Source: Carya illinoinensis
Taxonomy: Eukaryota > Streptophyta > Magnoliopsida > Fagales > Juglandaceae
DNA length: 64,000 bases
Direction of reading: 5' to 3'
Assembly (NCBI RefSeq): GCF_018687715.1
Contig: NC_056766.1
Span: 40,147,433-40,211,432 of the forward strand
Shown piece after piece: positions 56,887 through 64,000 of the stretch. Under the pieces are notes generated by a model. The model worked only from the letters and a program-made list of their open reading frames with translations. It did not search any database and was not told the DNA's origin. How positions within the stretch are numbered: position 1 is the stretch's first letter; the number at the start of each line of letters is the position of its first letter. The translations under genes and the position numbers were made by a program.

Positions 56887-57186
56887 ATGGCAGAAGGAAC
56901 TCGACTCACCTAACTTTCAGAAGCTATTGTTCAATTAAAAGTTGAGAATGCACACTTGAGAGAGACACAATCACAGTTGACTGGCACCCAAACCAAACAA
57001 CAAAATCTATTGAAAGACTTGATTCAACAGGTTGAAACTTTAGCCTCAAGCTACAATACTTTGTCCCACACCTTGACCCACTCCTCACCCCGCACCTATA
57101 ACACTAACCCCCAAGGCAGTAATTCCCAACACCGTACAGACCCTGACCTTTTCCATCAAAATCCCCTTTTTGACACAATGGGATGA
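56887..57186 (+). pseudogene. gag N-terminal region of the gypsy-like element
   Basis: ATG 56887 begins MAEGTRLT, then a stop, then LSEAIVQLKVENAHLRETQ and a coiled-coil segment (NLLKDLIQQVETLASSYNTL). A Thr/Pro/Asn-rich linker ends at HQNPLFDTMG. In related elements this leads straight into the RLDF.KFDG gag core. Here that core lies 2.7 kb away (59909), so foreign DNA separates them. Confidence 0.7.
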
Positions 57187-57479
57187 CTATCGAGACCCCA
57201 ATAAAAATCACCCTAGGATAAGGTCCTAGACATGCATGGACATCCAAGATTGGGCCACATATGGGATCGAGCCTAACTTTGGAGGACTTCTCTAGAGGTC
57301 TAGTGCAGACCTTAGGGAGATTACGGGAATGACACAGCTCAATTGGAAAATGGCTCACATCTTTCCATTTGACTAAGTCATGGCTCAGCCCTGATAGCCC
57401 ATTGACACTCCTATTGGCATGCCCTGATAGCCCTATCGCCTTGCCTTGACACTATTGCTGACATGCCCTAACAGCCCCA

Positions 57480-58165
57480 TGGGCCATTAGTATGTTCAAC
57501 ACTATCAGCATGTCCAGCACCATCAGCATGTCCAACAGCCCATCAGCACACCTAGCTCCACAGGCATGCCATGGCCCCCGTCATGGCACATGCATTATAG
57601 ACCAACAGACAACCCAAGGCCCCTGCCATGGCACGCATTTGACATCATTGCTAGCATTTGCCATGGCACGCTCACACCATTCAACGCACAACTCCAGCCC
57701 ATGCCTTGCAGGCAAGGCTAGTGGCATGCCCACCAAGCATGTCATCCAGCGCAAGGCTCCATCCCGTGCCTTACAGCCCCAGCGCCTAGACCATCAGCTT
57801 GGGCCATGCATGCCCACTACCCAGGCCACCAGCCCGGGTCATGCAGGACCACAGCCCAAGCCACTTGACTGGGCCCCACAACAATAGCACGGCACCATCC
57901 TGTGCCCACCATCAGGCTTAGGCTTGGCACATGCCATGCCACCATTAGCAGGCCACGCACAGTGCCATGCCATGCCCACCACCAGACCAACGCATGGCAT
58001 CATGCCATGCCATGCGGCCATGTCATCCAGCAGACCTATGTGTGGCACCATGCCATACACAGCAGCAAGGCCGTGCCAACCATCAAGCCATACATAGCAC
58101 CATGTCGTGCACACCATGAGCCACCATGGCCCATCCATGGGTCATGGCATGCCACGGGCCACCAT
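57480..58165. repeat. Low-complexity region built on CATGCCATGG / GGCACCATGCC words
   Basis: Dozens of GCCATGGCA, CATGCCATGC, ACCATCAG and GGCCAC words occur in irregular order. GCCATGGC is self-complementary, so the tract is rich in short palindromes on both strands. Confidence 0.75.
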
Positions 58166-58859
58166 GGCCAGTCCATCACTATGTTATTGCTCTTAGTTTA
58201 TTTCTTTATTTATTTAATTAATTTACTTTACTAAAGGCCTTTTGGGGGTTTTCAAGTTGTATGCTCTATAAACAGGACCCTTAGGCATTTCATTTGCAGC
58301 TTTAATCATTCTGACATATTTTCTTTTATGGAACGGTTTGGTGTGTTCTTGCGAATACTTTTTGTGCTTTTGTATTTGGGCTCTTTTGGGTGTAATTCGT
58401 GAATCCTAATGAGAGGATCATCACCTTACAATTCGTGAATAGGTGGTGATTCAATTATCTTTTTCATCACTGTGCAATTCGTGAATTAGTAGTGAATTAT
58501 TTATCAATCTTATGAGTATTTTCCTTTGTTCATTTAATTACTTATCTTTGTTCTTGTTTATTTTCCATTCAATCTTCACATCATCCATTTATCAATCTTT
58601 TGCACATTTTCATTCTCTATTCAAAAATCCAAAAATACTTTTATGTTCTTATATTTTCTAGTTATTCATATTCTTTCTTGCATTTTCTCGCATATCAAAT
58701 ATATCCTAAGCCTTACTATTCTTATTCTTGATTTCTCAAAATATTTACAAATGCTAAAAAGAAAGTTTTCATCGTCCCTTGTTGAGTTGTTATCCTTTGT
58801 GTTAATATTGTTCATGCATGTTCTTCCTATCCTTCCATCGTGTTTATCATTTCTCTAGC

Positions 58860-59830
58860 TTTAATCCATTTTCCAAACACCACACGCCTACCACCTTATT
58901 TCCCATAGTCCATATTCGGCCAACATTTCCCAAAACGCCCTCCTTCCACTCTCACAAACCCTAGCCGACACCACCTAGATTCCTACAAGGTAATTCCTAC
59001 ATTTTAGGAATACTCATCTCGTCTTCCAAATCTCATCCTATCCCTCATCTCCATCTTTGGCCAACCACTTTCTCAAATTCAAACTCAAATTTCAATCCTA
59101 ACATTTTAAGAAATCCAATCCCTAAACTCACTCAATCTCTAGAATCACTCAAACTTTAAATCCCTCACTCCATTCTTGCCTTAGTTGAACTACCCTAATC
59201 CCTAAATCATTTTCTACCTTTTAGGAACTCATCTTCCATCTTTCAATCCATTCAAATTCGAAATACATCCATTGTCTTAGTCAAACTCCAAGTTCTAAAC
59301 AATTCTCATCGACCTTATCATTTAGGATCAAATCCTAGCCACCTTACCCATCATACAAACCCTATCTTCAATCTCCAAATCCCTAACTTCTAGGAACAAC
59401 ACTAGACTCATTCAAACACCATCCAATTTCATCTTCTTACCATATTCAAATCATACATTCTTCATCTTACCTTAGCCAATCCCTAAAGTCAATGAGCAAT
59501 CCTAGACTCTTCCAAACACCTTCCAAACCTAAGCAACACATCTTAGATTCCAACCCCAATACATCACTTCCTAATTTCGTAATCCCCTTTAGCTACCACC
59601 CAAAACCCTAGCTACACTTCATCATACCAACCCTAAGCATCATCCAAGTGGCGCCATCAAGCCTTTCCACATTGCATCAAACACACCAAATCATCACTTA
59701 GATCACTCGAACTCATTATTATAATCAAATCCATTACCAAACACCATACCTTCATTAACCGAGGAACCCTTCATTGCCATATCCTAACCGATATCAAGCA
59801 AGACGACGAAGAACATTCAGCCATCTTGAG
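58860..59830 (+). repeat. G-poor, C-rich asymmetric tract
   Basis: About 1 kb in which G is rare on the plus strand, while C, A and T are common. Words such as AATCCCTAA, CTCAAACTC and CATCTTCC recur without strict periodicity. No frame is convincing. Confidence 0.7.
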
Positions 59831-59908
59831 GCAATGCGAGACCCTTGGACCGCTAATGTTTGAAGACTAGACCGAGGTCCCCAACAAGGACTCCCTGGAC
59901 ACACGAAC

Positions 59909-60480
59909 ATGCGTTTGGATTTTTCAAAATTTGATGGATCCGATCCCACTGGTTGGATTTTTCGTACCCAGCAATTTTTTGCTTTTTATAATGCCCCAGA
60001 CCCACAGAAAATACAGTTGGCCTCCTTCCATATGGAAGGAAAAGCACTAACTTGGTACCAATGGCTGATCGAAGCTCACCCAATTCACTCTTGGGCTGAT
60101 TTCGTTCATGCTCTCCAAGTCAGGTTTGCTCCCACCCCTTTTGATGACTCAGTAGCCTAATTCACCAAACTTCGACAGTCATCCACTATGGAAGAATATC
60201 AAACCCAATTTGAAATGCTATCCAACCGTATCCCCAACCTTAAGATTTTCAAGTCAGCACATTTCTAAGTAGTCTCCGAGATGAAATCCAAACCATGATT
60301 ACCATGTTTTGGCCAATTGATCTACCCACAGCTTTTGGCCTAGCTCGAATCTATAAGGAAGAAGTATGGAGACGTGGCTACCCTTCCCGAACCTTCCAAA
60401 CCCATAAAACAAGACCAAGCCCAAACTTGGGAAATTACTTCCCACTGTTACCAAACCCCTATACCATTTAGACACTTCTA
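59909..60480 (+). pseudogene. Ty3/gypsy gag core (Retrotrans_gag)
   Basis: MRLDFSKFDGSDPTGWIFRT is followed by FFAFYNAPDPQKIQLASFHM, GKALTWYQWL and SWADFVHALQVRFAPTPFDD. After a stop, FTKLRQSSTMEEYQTQFEML and, in a shifted frame, LSSLRDEIQTMI follow. This is the standard gag core of chromovirus-like or related plant gypsy elements. Stops and a frameshift show it is dead. Confidence 0.85.
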
Positions 60481-60529
60481 AGCTAACTATGCAATTCAAT
60501 TGGAATGGTCAACCGATCAACTTAATTGG

Positions 60530-61033
60530 GCTTAGTCCACACTCACTCTGGAGGAGATTGAGAACTTCTATGCAAGCCAGAATCCTCCCACTAAATAATT
60601 GGTGGTACATCTAATGGAGGCATCTACTTCCAAAACTCTCAAGAGGCCCTTCGGCACCTCAGTAAATTTTTTATGGTCTTCCAGTATCCAAAAGGGTTAC
60701 TCCCACACCGTAGCCAAAACCACAAGATCCCTCTAATCGAAGGTGCTGCACCAATAAGTACTCAGCCTTACCATTACCCTCATTACCAAAAGGGTGAAAT
60801 TGCGAAGCTCATAACTGAAATGCTAAGTAGTGGGATTATCCACCCCAGTTAAAGTCCTTATTCCTTACCAGTCCTCCTAGTTCGAAAGGCAGATGGTAGT
60901 TAGCAAATGGGCGTGGATTATTGAGCACTCAATCAGATTACTGTCAAAGATAAATACCTTATTCTCCTAATTGATGAACTCTTAGATAAACTATGTGCTG
61001 TCATTTTTTCTAAATTAGACTTACGTTCTGGGC
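60530..61033 (+). pseudogene. Ty3/gypsy reverse transcriptase, N-terminal fragment
   Basis: One frame reads YQKGEIAKLITEMLSSGIIH, PS-stop-SPYSLPVLLVRKADGS, stop, QMGVDY, stop, ALNQITVKDKYLI and LDKLCAVIFSKLDLRSG. These are RT domains 1 to 3 of gypsy elements with three stop codons. Protease and the knuckle between gag and RT are largely deleted (a TLEEIENFYASQNPP scrap remains). The domain is cut off at DLRSG, immediately before an inverted LTR. Confidence 0.9.
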
Positions 61034-61213
61034 TGTCAAGTCTCACAATAAAGAATAAAATATCGGCACTTCGAGGGCCAAGTCGTCCAACAAAAATAAT
61101 GAACTAAAGGTTTGTCGATACTTCATTAATGTAAACTTGGTGGTACTTAAATACAACTGAATAAAATAACTGACAAACTATCTTGCCTAAATACAATAGA
61201 CACATCTAAAATC
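61034..61213 (-). repeat. Inverted copy of the gypsy LTR, lacking both MITEs
   Basis: It is the reverse complement of 56231-56861 without the two insertions. Shared words (this strand) are TCTCACAATAAAGAATAAAA, GGCACTTCGAGG, AACTAAAGGTTTGTCG, TACTTAAATACAACT and AATAAAATAACTGACAA. It is truncated about 15 bp before the LTR outer end, where the hAT element begins. It lies inverted relative to the 5' LTR, which an intact element would not show. Confidence 0.85.
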
Positions 61214-64000
61214 TAGGCCTGAAAACCGACATTCTCGGTTCGATACTGCGCCGAACCGACCGCCGACCGACCAGCATTTTTTCCTAATTTTGCCGACTGA
61301 GAACCGACTGTTCAAGGGGCCGGAACCGATTCCGGTCGGTTCACGGTCGGTTCAGCGGTTTGGGCCAATGTTTTGGGCCCCTTTTCAGAAGGTTTTTTTT
61401 TTTCTCACTTCAAAGTTTTTGGACTTTTTCTACTCAATCTAGTGAATTTATTAGTCAATATTCACAATATTTTAAATTTTTCTTCTTGTATTTTTAAAAT
61501 TCATTACTAGTTTAAAACAATAAAACTAATATTGTTTTAGAACCTAATAATAGTAACTAGTAAGTAGTAATTACTAAATAATACTTTAAAATCTAATAAG
61601 TTAGTTAATAACTAACTACTAAGTAATCAATAAAAGTATCCACTAAATGAGTAGATGTTTAATACAAATACAAACCAACACAAATTGTTTTAAGCAATAA
61701 ACAAGCAACTAACAGAAATTAAACATTAAAATCTTGGATCTTTAATTTTTCATTCCATATTCGAAAAGTCTTCAATCTTCAATAGTTGTGATGCCTGATT
61801 ATGCTCTCATTTCTATATAAATATGAAAAAAATATTAAGATTAAACATCAAATATTAATAAATTTGGATAATCAATAAATAAATGAAATTAACTTATAAA
61901 AATAAATTAATATTGAATGAATACATTACCAGATTCTTCTACAAAGCTCTCCACATTATCCATGGCCTCTCAAAGATCAATTGGCACCAATGGATGTCGT
62001 AACCAATTCTGAGTACAAATAAGTGTCTCAACTGTTTTCAGAGCCAATGAACTCCGAAACTGATCAAGTACACGCCCTCTTATACTAAATGCTGACTTTG
62101 AAGCAACAGTGGAAACATGCATGACTAACAAATCTCGTGCAATCCTTGCAAGTAGAGGATAATTAATCTCATTCTGTCTCCACCAAATCAACAAATCAAA
62201 AGATAAACTAAGTGCCTCAGAACCATCTGATAAATATCGGTCCACCTCTATTTTAGCAGCAACTGATTCAATCTTGTTATCTGGCTCATACCAATCCATA
62301 TACAATTGTGACTCTTCTTCACTTTCTATTGAGGGTATAGATGTCGAAACGGGCACATGTTCTTGGCTACTCGAAGTAGAACCAAATATAGCATTATACT
62401 CATCGTATAAGTTGAATAGTAACTGTCTCATACTAGACACCAAATGTAATCCTCGAGTTTCATCATAAATTTTTCTCAAGTTGTGGGTGAGAAGGCCTAA
62501 CTTATTTCGAGGATCAAGCACAACGGCAACCAACAACAACAACAAGTTCAGCTTACCCAATGAACCCCAATACTTATCATATTTCATTCTCATGCTTATG
62601 GCCATGTTCATCAAACAACTATTAGAACTCTAACTCAGCCTAACCAATTCTTTTTGGAGCATGCAAATCTCCACAAAACTTGTATTTGCAGTGACATGAA
62701 GAGATCCAGAAAAGCGACAAGTGGCATCATAGAATATATTCAAAAAATTCACAAAAACCCACACTGTCTCCCACTCATCAGCTCTAGGAGGCCCTATGTG
62801 TCCCTCATTAAAGTAAGATAGAAAATTGTAATCCTGACTCTCCATCTGCCTAAAAGCCTTTTCAAATTTCTCAGCCGCATCCAACATCATATAAGTTGAA
62901 TTCCATCGGGTTTGCACATCAAGACACAACAATTTTTTGCAATCAATTTTTTCTTTTTCTGCACACTTATTAAACTTGTCTAATCTAGCAGGGGAAGAGC
63001 GCACATATCTAACTGCATTTCTAACCATTGTGATAGAGTCATTACACTCATTCAAACCCTCATTCACAACAAGATTTAAAATATGAGCACAACATCTCAA
63101 GTGCATATACTTCCCATCCAACACATTCCCCATCAAAAAATGCTTCAAGAAATTGTAGTATCATTTGAGCTAGCATTATCAACAGTGACAGTAAATATCT
63201 TATCAATACCCCAATCAAGGAGGCATGATTCAATATATTTTTCAATTGTATCCCCTCGATGATTAGGGATTAAACAAAAATTTATGATTTTTTTCTTCAA
63301 CTTCCAATCATTATCAATGAAATGGGCAGTTAGGCACATATAATTCAAATTTTATATCGATGTCTATGTATCAGTAGTCAATGAAATTCTCATCTCCCCA
63401 TCTTTAAACAACTTTCTAAGCTTGGCCTTTTCAGATGTAAACAATTTCATACAGTCTCTTGCAACTGTAACACGGCATGACACTTTAAATTTTGGTTCAA
63501 GTAACCAAACCAACTTCTTAAATCATTGTCCTTCAACAATTCTAAATGGCAATTCATCAATAATTATCATTTCCGCAATGGCCAACCTTACTGCATCTTC
63601 ACTATATTTGTGGGTTACAAGATTTCTTACCACGCTACTATCAATCTCTCCAACTTCCTCACCCGTCAATGTTTGTTGATATCTATCTAGAGGCCCGCGT
63701 TTATGAGGATTTCTTGGATATGCAGATAAGTAGTTTTGCATAGTTGAAGTCTCATTTCTCTTTGAGTGGCAAGCATAAATCTTGTCACAATAGTTACACT
63801 TAGCTTTCATATTATCTATGGAACAACCCTCAACTTTCGTAAAATGATCCCAAACAATTGACGGGTCATTCCCCTTCCGTTTCTTAGGAAGTGGACAAGT
63901 ACTACTAGAAGCACTTGAAGGTTTTGGTGTTTAGGTCTTTTCCAAATTAACGATTTGTTCATCATTATCAAGATCAATTAGAGTTGATGAGGAATCTATT
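61214..64000 (-). mobile_element. hAT transposon, runs off the right edge
   Basis: The left end reads TAGGCCTGAAAACCGACATT, followed by GAACCGACCGCCGACCGACC subterminal repeats typical of hAT elements. The transposase lies inside on the minus strand. The other terminus and the 8-bp target duplication partner lie outside the window. The 61240-61970 stretch between terminus and coding part is AT-rich with CGG-type repeats at its start. Confidence 0.75.
61970..64000 (-). pseudogene. hAT transposase (BED finger, RNase-H-like, dimerisation domain), multiply broken
   Basis: On the minus strand from the right edge: a basic PLPKKRKGNDPSIVWDHFTK region, BED finger (KAKCNYCDKIYACHSKRNET), a helical segment (VRLAIAEMIIIDELPFRIVE), LVWLLEPKFKVSCR, then DGEMRISLTTDT and LNYMCLTAHFIDNDWKL. 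Next are IFTVTVDNASSNDT, LRCCAHILNLVVNEGL, CLDVQTRWNSTYMML and the C-terminal dimer domain (WWRQNEINYPLLARIARDLL, ESLICTQNWL-like end). Stops occur after EKT (63933 region), within EGQ (63520 region), at TTDT and nearby (63360-63380), and before SSNSCL (62629). A frameshift lies near 63150. It belongs to the RICESLEEPER/zf-BED hAT type, is not functional, and its N-terminus is cut by the window edge. Confidence 0.9.

Larger units (their letters stand above)
57187..59890. mobile_element. Insertion splitting gag, possibly a long solo LTR
   Basis: The stretch begins TGACTATCGAGACCCCAATA, an LTR-like start, and separates two parts of one gag. It holds a CCATGG/CATGCC-rich region (57480-58165). 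A TATA-like GCTCTATAAACAGGACCC at 58261 is followed by a repeated CAATTCGTGAAT word, then a G-poor tract (58860-59830). The layout resembles U3-R-U5 of one large LTR. I could not find a matching end or target duplication, so this remains tentative. The frames inside (131 aa, 110 aa, 99 aa) are compositional. Confidence 0.4.

Noticed and set aside
57492..58234. 131- and 110-residue frames
   Set aside because: His/Met/Ala/Pro-rich translations of CATGCC words, without family similarity.
1..64000. CRISPR arrays, bacterial operons, tRNA or rRNA genes
   Set aside because: The sequence is eukaryotic plant DNA. No regularly spaced short repeats with unique spacers, no tRNA cloverleaf boxes and no rRNA segments were recognised by eye.

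Overview
This is plant nuclear DNA, almost certainly from a woody eudicot. Supporting signs are AT-rich intergenic sequence, genes with GT..AG introns, a TIR-PP2 immune-type gene, a TOM7 gene, a plant MBD protein with a CW zinc finger, and dense nested transposons of plant families. The Tourist-like MITE rich in GATGAGATGAGATG suggests a Juglandaceae/Fagales-type tree, but that is a guess.

Only three host genes are convincing. TOM7 (35886-36110, +) is a single-exon outer-membrane translocase subunit. An MBD2-like gene (44770-49426, +) has four coding exons giving 316 aa, with CW and MBD domains and LINE debris in intron 1. A TIR-PP2 gene (51577-54092, -) has four exons giving 411 aa: a TIR domain fused to a phloem-protein-2 lectin domain with no NB-ARC. 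For the two multi-exon genes, all splice phases close without a stop.

The rest is transposon strata. At 0.6-4.7 kb there are MITEs and a decayed LINE. At 4.9-13.9 kb there is a young SIRE-like Copia element on the minus strand, with LTRs about 99% identical and a gag-pol broken by one stop codon. It sits inside an older Mutator-type MITE. Between pol and its 3' LTR it carries two plus-strand (antisense to pol) coiled-coil ORFs, each preceded by its own TATA box. A third paralogue lies outside the element at 15.75-16.18 kb. This small ORF family is the least explained coding signal in the window.

From 16.8 to 26.5 kb lies a Helitron on the minus strand. Its Rep/helicase is decayed, with an altered HUH motif and a stop at the Walker B tryptophan. 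Its RPA70-like gene is intact across nine exons except for a 2,184-bp solo LTR, with a perfect 5-bp target duplication, sitting in the last exon.

The stretch 26.6-35.4 kb is AT-rich, with direct duplications and a palindromic minisatellite. The stretch 36-44 kb is mostly non-coding but includes a tandem duplication whose two arms are the filled and empty sites of a 172-bp Mutator MITE, and a degenerate GCTCGCC hairpin repeat. From 54.9 to 61.2 kb lies a decayed Ty3/gypsy-like element with a short LTR (holding two MITEs), gag pieces, a truncated RT and then an inverted LTR copy. From 61.2 kb to the right edge is a decayed hAT transposon.
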